A stretch of DNA of 64,000 nucleotides from JBHIBC01 sp046758905 (lineage in GTDB: Bacteria; Acidobacteriota; Polarisedimenticolia; Gp22-AA2): the NCBI GenBank assembly GCA_046758905.1, contig JBHIBC010000001.1:1-64000 (forward strand). The letters are read 5' to 3'. A program made the translations under genes and the position numbers. Under the pieces are notes generated by a model. It saw only the letters and a list, made by a program, of their open reading frames with translations, made no database searches and had not been told where the DNA came from. The stretch's first letter is position 1. Every line of letters starts with the position of its first letter. Positions 8,782 to 16,948 of this stretch are shown here, one piece after another.

Positions 8782-8810
8782 TTGACAGCCCCCGACGGCC
8801 TCCCTAACAT
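8782..8810 (+). promoter_or_regulatory. promoter of sodium:solute symporter gene
   Basis: A consensus TTGACA (8782-8787), a 17-bp spacer and TAACAT (8805-8810). Transcription would start near 8817, giving a leader of about 44 nt before the TTG start at 8861. Confidence 0.65.
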
Positions 8811-8860
8811 CCGGCTCCGGCGCGCCGGCCCGGGAAGCCCGCCGCCGATAAGGGGAGAGG

Positions 8861-10375
8861 TTGAGCGAGCACCTCCTGATCTGGGGCGGCGCCGCCGGCT
8901 ACATGCTGGCGATGCTCGGCGTCGGCCTGTGGTCCCACCGTCGCATCCACGGCTCGGCCGACTTCATCGTGGCGGGCAGGAGGCTGCCGCTCTGGCTGGC
9001 CACGGCGACGCTCTCCGCCACCTGGTTCGGGGGAGCCACCATCCTGGGCGCCGGCGGGACCGCTTACTCCGAGGGGTTCTACGGGGTGATCCCGGACCCG
9101 TTCGGCGCAGGGGTGTGCCTGCTCCTGGCGGGGCTGCTGGTGGTGCGCACCGTCCGCCGCATGAGGTTGATGACGGTCTCCGACTTCTTCCGGGTCCGCT
9201 ACGGCCGCCACGCGGATCTCGTGGCGAGCAGCTCGATGATCCTGACCTACGCCGGGTGGACGGCGGCCCAGATCGTCGCCATCGGCGTGGTCCTCGATTC
9301 GCTGGCCAACGTCCCGCGGGGCGTCGGGATCGTCATCGGCGCGGTGGTGGTCGTGACCTACACCTATTTCGGGGGCATGTGGGCCGTCTCGATCACCGAC
9401 TTCCTGCAGATCGCGATCCTGGTGGCCGGGCTGACGGTGATCTTCCCGATGATGATCGCCGCCTGCGGGGGACCGGCGGCCTTTCTCGACGGGGTGCCCG
9501 AGGGCTCGTTCGGGCTGCTCCCCCCGGCGGGGACCGACGCCGCCGGGTGGGTGCACTGGATCCGCGCCTGGATCGTCCTGGGGCTCGGGAACCTCGCCGG
9601 CCAGGACCTGCTGCAGCGGAGCCTCTCCAGCCGCGACGAGACGGTGGCCCAGAACAGCGCGTATCTCTCGGGCCTGTTCTACCTGAGCTTCGGCCTCATC
9701 CCCGTCCTGATCGGGCTGGCCGGCACCATCCTCATGCCGGGGATGGCCTCGACCGAGGCGGAGCTGATCATCCCGGAGATGGCGCGCCGCTTCCTTCCTG
9801 CGCCGGTGATGGCGCTCTTCGTCGGGGCGCTGCTCGCGGCCATCATGAGCAGCGCCGACAGCGCGCTGCTCGCCCCCGCGAGCATCGTCGGCGAGAACCT
9901 CCTGCGCTACTTCCGGCCGGGCGTGAGCGAGGGCCGGGTGCTGCGCTGGACGCGCAACGCGGTCCCGGTGATCGGGCTGATGGCGCTGCTCCTGGGCCTG
10001 TACTCCGGCCGGGTCTACGAGCTCCTGGTCGAGTCGTTCGCCCTCCTCCTGGTGGTCCTGTTCCCCTCCTTTCTGGCCGGCATCTGGTGGCGCCGGGCCA
10101 ACACCCCGGGCGCGCTCGGGGCCATGACCGTCGGGCTCGTCACCTTCGTGGCCCTCAGGACGGCGGCGGCGATGGAGTGGATGGGGCTCGCGTACCCTGC
10201 CGACGTCATCGCCGTCGTCCTGGCCGGCGCCACGCTCGTCGTGGTGAGCCTGGCGACGGGCCGGTCGCACCCGCCGAGGCGGCTCACCGATCTGGACGGC
10301 CGCCCGATCCCGATGGCGGGCCGCCTGGGGCTGCCGGGACCGGGCCGCCCCCGCCCGGCGCCGGGAGCCGCTTGA
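8861..10375 (+). CDS. sodium:solute symporter (SSS family) permease
   Basis: A 504-residue integral membrane transporter of the SSS/LeuT-fold family, which couples sodium entry to uptake of a solute such as an amino acid, sugar or monocarboxylate. About 13 hydrophobic segments are visible. Family blocks include LATATLSATWFGGATILGAG (helix 1, unwound), TYTYFGGMWAVSITDFLQ and the sodium-site region AAIMSSADSALLAPAS. The start is TTG at 8861, preceded by AGGGGAGAGG; no ATG occurs at the expected place. The substrate cannot be assigned; the divergently transcribed amidohydrolases hint at amino acids or peptides. The final codons overlap the -35 box of the next tRNA promoter. Confidence 0.88.
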   Translation: MSEHLLIWGGAAGYMLAMLGVGLWSHRRIHGSADFIVAGRRLPLWLATATLSATWFGGATILGAGGTAYSEGFYGVIPDPFGAGVCLLLAGLLVVRTVRRMRLMTVSDFFRVRYGRHADLVASSSMILTYAGWTAAQIVAIGVVLDSLANVPRGVGIVIGAVVVVTYTYFGGMWAVSITDFLQIAILVAGLTVIFPMMIAACGGPAAFLDGVPEGSFGLLPPAGTDAAGWVHWIRAWIVLGLGNLAGQDLLQRSLSSRDETVAQNSAYLSGLFYLSFGLIPVLIGLAGTILMPGMASTEAELIIPEMARRFLPAPVMALFVGALLAAIMSSADSALLAPASIVGENLLRYFRPGVSEGRVLRWTRNAVPVIGLMALLLGLYSGRVYELLVESFALLLVVLFPSFLAGIWWRRANTPGALGAMTVGLVTFVALRTAAAMEWMGLAYPADVIAVVLAGATLVVVSLATGRSHPPRRLTDLDGRPIPMAGRLGLPGPGRPRPAPGAA

Positions 10376-10401
10376 CGCGCCTTTCCGGACCGTGCTACAA
10401 G
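10372..10401 (+). promoter_or_regulatory. promoter of tRNA-Pro(CGG)
   Basis: TTGACG (10372-10377), an 18-bp spacer and TACAAG (10396-10401). The -35 box contains the TGA stop of the symporter gene. The start site would be about 28 nt upstream of the tRNA. Confidence 0.5.
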
Positions 10402-10435
10402 CCACGTTCACTCCCGTCGCGAAGGACACCAAAGG

Positions 10436-10513
<78 letters not shown>

Positions 10514-10526
10514 CTCGCATCACTCG

Positions 10527-10799
10527 ATGAAAGCGACACGCCTGCTGATCAGCGGCATCGTCCAGGGGGTCGGGTTCCGCTTCTTCGCCGAGCGCGTGGC
10601 GCGCCAGCACGGGATCTCGGGGTACGTGCGCAACCTGAGCGACGGACGCGTGGAGGCGGTCGCCGCCGGACCGCCGGAACGGCTCCGGCCGTTCATCGAA
10701 CGGCTGCGGATGGGGCCCGCCGGAGCGAAGGTGGACGTCGTCGAGACCCAGGAGATCGACGCCGGCGACGACCTGAGGGGCTTCGACATCCGGTTCTAG
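10527..10799 (+). CDS. acyP: acylphosphatase
   Basis: A 90-residue enzyme that hydrolyses carboxyl-phosphate bonds of small acyl phosphates in the cytoplasm. The family signature is complete: GIVQGVGFRFF with catalytic Arg18, and GYVRNLSDGRVEAV with catalytic Asn36. The ATG at 10527 begins 13 bp after the tRNA, so the gene is likely read from the tRNA promoter. Length and sequence are standard. The apt gene follows after 33 bp. Confidence 0.94.
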   Translation: MKATRLLISGIVQGVGFRFFAERVARQHGISGYVRNLSDGRVEAVAAGPPERLRPFIERLRMGPAGAKVDVVETQEIDAGDDLRGFDIRF

Positions 10800-10832
10800 G
10801 GCCGGCCGCCCGGGTCGCGCCGAGGAGGGACC

Positions 10833-11345
10833 TTGGACCTGCGTCGCTACATCCGGGACGTCCCTGATTTCCCGAAGCGGGGGATCGTCTTCAAGGACAT
10901 CACCCCGCTGCTGCAGAGCCCGGGCGCCTTCCGCTCGGCGGTGGACGAGCTGGCCGGCCGCTTCCGCGACCACCGGGTGTCGAGAGTCATCGGGATCGAG
11001 TCCCGGGGCTATATCTTCGCGCCGGCCGTGGCGTTGAGCCTGGACGCCGGCTTCGTGCCGGTCCGCAAGCCGGGGAAGCTCCCCCGGGAGACGGTCGCGG
11101 AGGAGTACTCGCTCGAGTACGGGACCGATCGCCTGGAGGTGCACGCCGACGCGCTCGCGGCGGGCGACCGGGTGCTGATCGTCGACGATCTCCTCGCCAC
11201 CGGAGGCACCGCCGCGGCCGCCCGCCGGCTCGCCGAGCGCCTCGGGGCCGAGGTCGTGGCGGCCGGCTTCGTCGTCGAGCTCGAGTTCCTCGAGGGGCGC
11301 TCCCGCCTGCGGGACCTGGAGGTGGTGAGCCTGGTCCAGTACTGA
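10833..11345 (+). CDS. apt: adenine phosphoribosyltransferase
   Basis: A 170-residue type I phosphoribosyltransferase that salvages adenine to AMP with PRPP. The PRPP-binding motif VLIVDDLLATGGTAAA (around 111-126), the N-terminal PDFPKRGIVFKDITPLL block and GIESRGYIFAPAVA are diagnostic of Apt. The start is TTG at 10833, preceded by a strong GAGGAGGGA site. The last 337 bp lie opposite an open continuation of the convergent ggt frame, but the apt family match is strong over its whole length, so apt is real. Confidence 0.95.
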   Translation: MDLRRYIRDVPDFPKRGIVFKDITPLLQSPGAFRSAVDELAGRFRDHRVSRVIGIESRGYIFAPAVALSLDAGFVPVRKPGKLPRETVAEEYSLEYGTDRLEVHADALAAGDRVLIVDDLLATGGTAAAARRLAERLGAEVVAAGFVVELEFLEGRSRLRDLEVVSLVQY

Positions 11346-13105
11346 CCCGGATCGCCCCGCCTCGCGGGCCTGCTCCCCGCGTCGCCGGTCGTCGGGGGCG
11401 CGATCGTGCCGGCCGCACCCGGGCCCCGCGGGTCGGCGGCCGCCTCCGCCGCCACGCCGTCGCGCCAGCGCACCGCGTGGACCTCGCCCACCCGCCGCGA
11501 TGTCTCCCGGATCGCGTGGCCCATCCTCTCCAGCGCGCTTCGGACCTCCGGCCCGAATGCTCCTCGCTCGATGACGATCACGTCCGGGAACCACTGGTGG
11601 TGGAAGCGTGGGCGCGCCACGGCCTCGTCGAGCGGCTCGCCGTCGACGATGAGGCGCAGCAGGACCTGGGCCGTGGCCGTGGGGATGCGGGAGCCCCCGC
11701 GAGACCCCACCGCGATGGCCTCCCCCTCGCGCCAGGCGATCGCGGGGGTCATCGACGACAGCATTCGCGCCCCGGGGCGCACCGCGTTGGCCTCCCCCTG
11801 GATCAGCTCGAACATGTTCGGCCGCCCGGGCGCGGTCGTGAAGTCGTCCATCTCGTTGTTGAGCAGGAACCCGGCCCCCGGCACCTGCAGGTAGCAGCCG
11901 AACCACCCGTTGAGCGTTGTGGTCAGCGACACCAGCCCTCCCGCCCCGTCCACGACCGAGAGGTGGGTCGTCTGCCCGGCCCCCTCGGCGGCCCCATCCG
12001 GCCAGGGCCGGACATCCTCGGAAGCGGTAGCCCGCCCGGGGTCGATCGCGCGCGCGCGGCGGGACAGCCGGCGAGGGTCGAGCAGCTGCGCGGGCGTCGC
12101 GCCGGTCGTCCCGGGATCGCCCAGGATGAACCGGTCGGCGTAGGAGCGACGCCAGGTCTCGATCAGAAGGTGGGCGCGTGCCACGCCGTCCCGGGGGAGC
12201 GCCGGCCAGCCGAGCAGCTCGAGGGTCCTCAGCGTCTGGCCCAGGACGATCCCGCCCGAAGAGGGGAGGGGCATTGAGACGAACTGCCACCCGAAGGCGC
12301 CGAAGCGCAGCGGCTCCCTCCAGGCGGGCCGATAGGCGGCGAGGTCCGCGGCGGTCAGGATCCCGCCGTGCCTCGCCGAGGCCCGCGCGACGGCCGCGGC
12401 CACGGCGCCCCGGGTGATCGCCTCGGGTCCGCTCTCGGCGTAGGCGGCGAGCGTGCGCGCCAGCTCCGGAAGGCGCATCGTCTGTCCGGCCTCCGGCGGC
12501 TGCCCGCCGGGGAGCCACACGGCGGCGGTCTCCGGGAAGCGGGAGATCTTCTCGCGCGCCCGCTCGAGCGCCTGGTGAAGGCGCTCCGAGACCCGAAAGC
12601 CGTCGCGCGCCAGGCGCACCGCCGGCTCCACGACCCGTGGCCAGGGAAGGCGGCCGTAGCGGCGGTGCAGCTCGTGCAGGCCGGCCGGCGATCCGGGGAC
12701 GCCCGCCGCGAGCGGGCCGATCCGCGACGCGTCGGGGATCGGCTCCCCGCCGGGCCCGAGGAACATGTCCGGGCGTGCCGCGGACGGCGCGGTCTCGCGG
12801 AAATCGAGCGCGGCGGTCTGGTCGCCGAACTTGACGACGGCGAACCCGCCGCCCCCGAGGTTGCCCGCCTGCGGGTGGACCACCGCCAGCGCCAGCGCCG
12901 CGGCCACCGCGGCGTCCGCGGCGTTGCCGCCGGCGCGCAGGACCGCGAGGCCCACCTCGGTCGCCGACGCCTCCGCCGAGGCCACGGCGCCGCCGCCCGC
13001 GGCGGCGACGGCTCGTTCCGCGACCGGCTCGCGGACGCAGGCGCTCAGGGCGCCGACGAGCAGGAACACCGGAGCCGCGATCCCGAGCCCCCGACGTCGT
13101 CTCAC
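11009..13105 (-). CDS. ggt: gamma-glutamyltransferase, predicted lipoprotein
   Basis: A gamma-glutamyltranspeptidase proenzyme that transfers or hydrolyses the gamma-glutamyl group of glutathione and related compounds outside the cytoplasm. GTG 13105 follows GGAGG and gives an N-terminal lipoprotein signal ending in the lipobox LSAC. Self-cleavage would occur before Thr379 in GQTTHLSVVD, and GSRGGSRIPTATAQ supplies the oxyanion/substrate loop. The family's normal end falls near 11400, but there is no stop there. The frame stays open to a TAG at 11009, giving 698 residues and about 130 extra residues antisense to apt. Either the protein has this artificial-looking tail, or a stop has been lost by mutation or sequence error. 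Confidence 0.88.
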   Translation of the reverse strand: MRRRRGLGIAAPVFLLVGALSACVREPVAERAVAAAGGGAVASAEASATEVGLAVLRAGGNAADAAVAAALALAVVHPQAGNLGGGGFAVVKFGDQTAALDFRETAPSAARPDMFLGPGGEPIPDASRIGPLAAGVPGSPAGLHELHRRYGRLPWPRVVEPAVRLARDGFRVSERLHQALERAREKISRFPETAAVWLPGGQPPEAGQTMRLPELARTLAAYAESGPEAITRGAVAAAVARASARHGGILTAADLAAYRPAWREPLRFGAFGWQFVSMPLPSSGGIVLGQTLRTLELLGWPALPRDGVARAHLLIETWRRSYADRFILGDPGTTGATPAQLLDPRRLSRRARAIDPGRATASEDVRPWPDGAAEGAGQTTHLSVVDGAGGLVSLTTTLNGWFGCYLQVPGAGFLLNNEMDDFTTAPGRPNMFELIQGEANAVRPGARMLSSMTPAIAWREGEAIAVGSRGGSRIPTATAQVLLRLIVDGEPLDEAVARPRFHHQWFPDVIVIERGAFGPEVRSALERMGHAIRETSRRVGEVHAVRWRDGVAAEAAADPRGPGAAGTIAPPTTGDAGSRPARRGDPGQYWTRLTTSRSRRRERPSRNSSSTTKPAATTSAPRRSASRRAAAAVPPVARRSSTISTRSPAASASACTSRRSVPYSSEYSSATVSRGSFPGLRTGTKPASRLNATAGAKI

Positions 13106-13264
13106 AGCGACCCTCCACGGAGCGCGCAGTGTGCCACACAGGGCCGCGCCTCCGCCACTGTGGCTGTGCGCCGCCTCCCCGGTGGGTATCGCTGCTGCGG
13201 TGAGCCTGCCCGGTGCCGCGAGCCTGGCCCGTCGCGCCGTCTGTCGGGCCTTTGGCTCGCGACC

Positions 13265-13273
13265 TGGTATATC
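13265..13273 (+). promoter_or_regulatory. possible extended -10 promoter of tRNA-Arg
   Basis: TGG followed by TATATC (13268-13273) resembles an extended -10 element about 50 bp upstream of the tRNA. No good -35 box lies at the expected distance, so this is tentative. Confidence 0.35.
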
Positions 13274-13323
13274 ATTGGCCGGAGGCCCGACGGCGGGGCG
13301 AGTGCGCGGGCTTCTTACGGAAT

Positions 13324-13400
13324 GGGCCTGTAGCTCAGATGGATAGAGCAGCGGATTCCTAATCCGCGGGCCGGAGGTTCGAGTCCTCTCAGGCCCACCA
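13324..13400 (+). tRNA. tRNA-Arg(CCU)
   Basis: The acceptor stem GGGCCTG (13324-13330) pairs with CAGGCCC (13390-13396), followed by A and an encoded CCA. The anticodon stem GCGGA/TCCGC encloses TTCCTAA, giving anticodon CCT (CCU), which reads AGG. The D-arm TAGCTCAGATGGATAGAGCA and T-loop GGTTCGAGTCC are canonical. Confidence 0.97.
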
Positions 13401-13444
13401 CCTGAATCCGCCGCGGGCGCAGCGGCTCGGGAGGCGGGAGAACC

Positions 13445-14173
13445 TTGAAGAAGAGCGAGCGACACCAGATCAAGCGGAACGACCTGGCCACCGTGCTCGA
13501 GGGTGCGGTGTCCTTCTTCGAGGAGCACCGCCGGGCGGTCCTGGTGGCGGCGGCGGCGGTCGTGATCGCGGCGATCTCCGCGCTGGCCGTGACGCACCGG
13601 CTGCGGTCCAGGCAGGAGGAGGCCTCGGTCCGCCTGGCCGAACTCATCCGGATGCGCCGCGCGCCGATCGCCTTGTCTCTCGATCCGCAGCAGCGGCCCG
13701 TCCCGGGGCTGCCGACCTTCGCGACCGTGCGGGAGCGGGATCTGCGGGTGATCGAGCTGGCGGACGCCATCCTGGAGGAGTACGGGTCGACGCGGGCGGC
13801 TCCGAAGGCCCTTTACTACCGGTCGATCGCCCTCGCGGATCTGGAGAGGTACGAGGAGGCGGTGGCGTCCTGGGACCGCTTCCTCCGCGAGCATCCGCGC
13901 GACTTCCTGGCGCCGCTCGCGCGCTACAACCTGGGGCGGGTGCTCGAGGCGCAGGGAAGCCCCGGCGAGGCGCTGCTGCACTACCAGGCGCTGGCGGATG
14001 ACGCCCGCGCCGGGCTGTTCCCGACCGAGGAAGGGCTCCTGGGGATCGCCCGATGCCAGGAGGCCCTGGGCGAGCGGGAGGCGGCGCTAGAGACGTACCG
14101 CCGGGTGCTGGACGAGTTCCCGGGCTCCGAGTACCAAGTCGAGGCCCGGCGCAAGGTGGACGAGCTCTCCTGA
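13445..14173 (+). CDS. membrane-anchored TPR protein
   Basis: A 242-residue protein with a short basic N-terminus, one transmembrane helix (around 31-49, AVLVAAAAVVIAAISALAV) and a soluble tetratricopeptide region (around 95-240). TPR-like repeats include ALYYRSIALADLERYEEAVA, ARYNLGRVLEAQGSPGEALL and LEAALETYRRVL-type helices (ALETYRRVLDEFPGSEY). The topology resembles YfgM-like periplasmic chaperone partners, with the TPR domain outside the cytoplasm, but identity with YfgM is not shown. The TTG start at 13445 follows GGGAGGCGGGAG. It lies directly behind tRNA-Arg and may share its promoter. Confidence 0.75.
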   Translation: MKKSERHQIKRNDLATVLEGAVSFFEEHRRAVLVAAAAVVIAAISALAVTHRLRSRQEEASVRLAELIRMRRAPIALSLDPQQRPVPGLPTFATVRERDLRVIELADAILEEYGSTRAAPKALYYRSIALADLERYEEAVASWDRFLREHPRDFLAPLARYNLGRVLEAQGSPGEALLHYQALADDARAGLFPTEEGLLGIARCQEALGEREAALETYRRVLDEFPGSEYQVEARRKVDELS

Positions 14174-14389
14174 GAAGCTCCATGCGCCGCTACGTCAACA
14201 TGGCGAAGAGCGGTCGGATGGCTGCCCACCGCAGGACGGTTCCCAGGCTGGCAGGGCGCGTTCCGCTCCCGGCGGCGCGCTCGGGGCGGACGTGGCCGAA
14301 GCGGGCGCAGAGCGCGCGGGCCGGAGCAGGGAAGCGCCGCCGCTGATCGGGGTGCAGGCCTCCCGCCGGGGCGGTCGGCCCGGTCGGTC

Positions 14390-14812
14390 CTAGAAGGGGA
14401 TGTCGTCCTCGGCCGGGGGGGCCTCTGGGGCCGTCTCCTGCGACTCCGCGCCCCGCTCGACGCGCGGCTCGGTCGGGCCGCCGGGACGTCCGAGCATCAG
14501 GACGCGGTTGGCGCGGATCTCGGTGGTCGTCCTCTTGTTCCCCTCGCGATCGTCCCACTGCCTCGTCTGCAGCGACCCCTCCACGTAGACCTGCTTGCCC
14601 TTGGAGAGGTGCTCCTTGACGATCTCCGCCTGCTTGCCCCAGACGACGATGCGGTGCCACTCGGTGCGCTCCTGCCGCTCGCCGGATCGGTCGGTCCACA
14701 CCTCGTTGGTGGCCAGGGTGAAGTTGGCTACGGCGGTCCCGTTCTGGGTGTAGCGCACCTCGGGATCGCGGCCGAGATTGCCGATGAGGATGACCTTGTT
14801 GAGACTGGCCAT
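14390..14812 (-). CDS. ssb: single-stranded DNA-binding protein
   Basis: A 140-residue OB-fold protein that coats single-stranded DNA in replication and repair. The N-terminal block NKVILIGNLGRDPEVRYT, then EWHRIVVWGKQAEIV and KGKQVYVEGSLQTRQWDD, define bacterial SSB. A flexible Pro/Glu-rich linker ends in the acidic tip DDIPF, the docking site for partner proteins. The minus-strand ATG at 14812 follows a GAGGGGG ribosome site. It diverges from murJ across a 136-bp spacer. The 216 bp between the TPR gene and ssb hold no supportable gene. Confidence 0.96.
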   Translation of the reverse strand: MASLNKVILIGNLGRDPEVRYTQNGTAVANFTLATNEVWTDRSGERQERTEWHRIVVWGKQAEIVKEHLSKGKQVYVEGSLQTRQWDDREGNKRTTTEIRANRVLMLGRPGGPTEPRVERGAESQETAPEAPPAEDDIPF

Positions 14813-14881
14813 GACTGACCCCCTCTGTCTGCGATCGGTTCTCCGCCGCTAGCCTACCACAACTCTCCTCGCCGCGCCCTG

Positions 14882-14911
14882 TTGCAAGCGCGTCTCGCGG
14901 CCGCGTAGAAT
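14882..14911 (+). promoter_or_regulatory. promoter of murJ-dtd-xerD
   Basis: TTGCAA (14882-14887), an 18-bp spacer and TAGAAT (14906-14911) lie about 38 bp before murJ. TTGCAA is its own reverse complement, so it could in principle serve both directions, but no good -10 was found on the ssb side. Confidence 0.5.
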
Positions 14912-14948
14912 CGCGGGCTCGCGGCGGATCCGGGGGAGGCGCCTCGAC

Positions 14949-16505
14949 ATGGACAAGGACCGCGGGCTCGTCCGCGCGGCCGGAGCGATGAGCATCATGA
15001 CGATGCTCAGCCGCGTCGCCGGCTACGCGCGCGACTTCCTGCAGGCCTCCCTGCTCGGTGCGGGGCTGTCCTCCGACGCCTTCGTCATCGCCTTCCGCAT
15101 CCCCAACATGCTCCGGCGGCTGGTCGGGGAGGGAGCGCTCACCTCGGCCTTCGTGCCGACCTTCGCCCGCTACATGAAGGACGACGACCGCCGCGCGATG
15201 TGGCGGTTCGCCACCTCGGTCTTCTACGCGCTGAGCCTGCTCCTGGTGGCGATCGTGGTGCTCGGGGTGGCGCTCTCGCCCCTGCTGGTGAAGCTCCTGG
15301 CATGGGGCTACAGCGCGGACCCCGCCAAGTTCGATCTCACGGTCCACCTCAACCGGTGGATGTTCCCGTACATCTTCCTGATCTCTCTGGCCGCGCTCGC
15401 CTCGGCGATCCTCAACTGCTTCGACCGGTTCGCGCTGCCGGCGTTCACGCCCCTGCTCCTCAACCTGTCGATCATCGGCTGCGCGCTGGCGTTCGCCGAC
15501 CGCTTCGAGGACCCGGCGTACGCGTTCGCCGTCGGGGTCATCGCGGGCGGCACGCTGCAGCTCGTCGTCCAGCTCCCGCCGCTGCTGCGCCGTGGGTTCA
15601 GCCTGCGCCCGCCCCGCCCGTTCGACCTGGAGGGCCTGAAGGAGGTCGGTCGGCTCATGCTGCCGCGCCTGTTCGGTGCCGGGATCACCCAGATCAACCT
15701 GGTGGTCGATTCGCAGTTCGCCGCCTGGCTGCGGAGCGGCAGCGTGTCTTTCCTGTACTACTCCATCCGCGTGACCGAGCTGACGCTCGGGGTGTTCGCG
15801 ATCAGCCTGTCGACCGTCATCCTGCCGCGGCTGTCGCGCGCCGTGGTCGCCGGTGATCGGGAGGAGGTGATCGGGACGCTCGGCACGGCGGTGCGCCTGC
15901 TGGTGTTCGTCACCATCCCGGCCACCCTCGGGCTGTGGGTGCTCAAGGCGCCGATCATCCACGTCCTGTTCGAGCGCGACCGCTTCACGGGCGACGACAC
16001 GCTGCTCACCTCCAGCGCCCTCGGCTGGTACGGGCTGGGGCTGCTGCCGATGGCCGCGGTCAGCGTCCTGGCCACCGGGTTCTACGCGCGGCGCGACACC
16101 CGGACCCCGGTGCTGGTGGCGCTGCTGACCTTCGTCGTGCACCTGGGCCTCAACTTCGCGCTCATCGGGCCGATGCGGCACGACGGGATCGCCCTGTCCA
16201 CCTCGGCCTCCGCGCTCGTGAACGCGGCGCTGCTCGCGTGGATCCTGCGTCGCCGCACCGGCGAGTTCCTCACCGGCGAGGTGCTCCGCTCCGCGGCGCG
16301 CGCCTCGGTCGCGGGTGCGGTGATGGCCGCCGCCCTGCTAGTGGTCCGCGGCCGCTACGATATCCTCGCCCTGCCCGGTATCTGGTCGAAGGTGCTGGTC
16401 CTCGCGGGACTGGTGGCCGGAGGCGCCGGGCTCTACCTGGGCACGTCGTGGGCGCTGGGGGGCCGCGAGGTGCGCCTGATCGGCTCGGGCCTGAGGCGGC
16501 GATGA
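14949..16505 (+). CDS. murJ: lipid II flippase MurJ
   Basis: A 518-residue MOP-superfamily membrane protein that flips undecaprenyl-linked peptidoglycan precursor across the inner membrane. The N-terminal TMLSRVAGYARDFLQASLLG block with its conserved Arg, RIPNMLRRLVGEGALTSAFV and the family's usual set of about 14 transmembrane helices are evident. The family-typical GWYGLGLLPMAAVSVLATGF lies around residues 360-380. The ATG at 14949 follows GGGGGAGG. Its TGA overlaps the dtd ATG (ATGA), so they are coupled. Confidence 0.94.
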   Translation: MDKDRGLVRAAGAMSIMTMLSRVAGYARDFLQASLLGAGLSSDAFVIAFRIPNMLRRLVGEGALTSAFVPTFARYMKDDDRRAMWRFATSVFYALSLLLVAIVVLGVALSPLLVKLLAWGYSADPAKFDLTVHLNRWMFPYIFLISLAALASAILNCFDRFALPAFTPLLLNLSIIGCALAFADRFEDPAYAFAVGVIAGGTLQLVVQLPPLLRRGFSLRPPRPFDLEGLKEVGRLMLPRLFGAGITQINLVVDSQFAAWLRSGSVSFLYYSIRVTELTLGVFAISLSTVILPRLSRAVVAGDREEVIGTLGTAVRLLVFVTIPATLGLWVLKAPIIHVLFERDRFTGDDTLLTSSALGWYGLGLLPMAAVSVLATGFYARRDTRTPVLVALLTFVVHLGLNFALIGPMRHDGIALSTSASALVNAALLAWILRRRTGEFLTGEVLRSAARASVAGAVMAAALLVVRGRYDILALPGIWSKVLVLAGLVAGGAGLYLGTSWALGGREVRLIGSGLRRR

Positions 16506-16948
16506 GGATCGTGGCGCAGAGAGTGTCGCGCGCCGAGGTGCGGGTCGGCGCCGAGGTGGTCGGGCGGATCGGCCGAGGGTTATTGCTCCTGGTGGCGTTC
16601 GAGAGGGGCGACCGCGAGGCCGACCTTGACTGGTTTTCCGACAAGGTGCTACAAATGCGCATCTTCGAGGACAGCGCGGGCAAGATGAACCTCTCCGCCC
16701 TCGACGTGGGAGCGGAGATCCTGGTGGTCTCCCAGTTCACCCTGGCCGGCGATCTGAGCCGCGGGCGGCGCCCGGGGTTCGAGCGGGCGGCGCCCCCGTC
16801 GGCGGCGGAAGCGCTGTACCGCGCCTTCATCGGGCGGCTGTCGAGGAGCCCCTTGCGGATCGCGACCGGCCGGTTCCGCGAGCTGATGGACGTGGACCTG
16901 GTCAACTACGGCCCGGTGACCTTGATCCTGGAGGGCCGGGGACGATGA
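16502..16948 (+). CDS. dtd: D-aminoacyl-tRNA deacylase
   Basis: A 148-residue enzyme that removes D-amino acids (and glycine mischarged to tRNA-Ala) from tRNA. It has the two DTD signatures: SQFTLAGDLSRGRRPGF, and the C-terminal cross-subunit Gly-cisPro motif in NYGPVTLILE. The N-terminus MRIVAQRVSRAEV is typical and the length is standard. It overlaps murJ and xerD by 4 bp each, making a tight murJ-dtd-xerD unit. Confidence 0.95.
   Translation: MRIVAQRVSRAEVRVGAEVVGRIGRGLLLLVAFERGDREADLDWFSDKVLQMRIFEDSAGKMNLSALDVGAEILVVSQFTLAGDLSRGRRPGFERAAPPSAAEALYRAFIGRLSRSPLRIATGRFRELMDVDLVNYGPVTLILEGRGR

Larger units (their letters stand above)
8523..8860 (+). other. 338-bp divergent intergenic region
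   Basis: The only stretch over 300 bp without a gene. It separates the minus-strand amidohydrolase operon from the plus-strand symporter. It holds one promoter for each direction, a 7-bp inverted repeat over the minus-strand -35 box and two copies of a 28-bp direct repeat, all listed separately. No convincing reading frame or structured RNA was seen. Confidence 0.7.

Noticed and set aside
13315..13770. Minus-strand frame over tRNA-Arg and the TPR gene containing GLRGLEPPARGLGIRCS
   Set aside because: Antisense tRNA translation; the TPR gene on the other strand explains the region.
14182..14346. 54-codon basic reading frame between the TPR gene and ssb
   Set aside because: Arg/Ala-rich composition typical of noncoding GC-rich DNA and no ribosome site; no motif.
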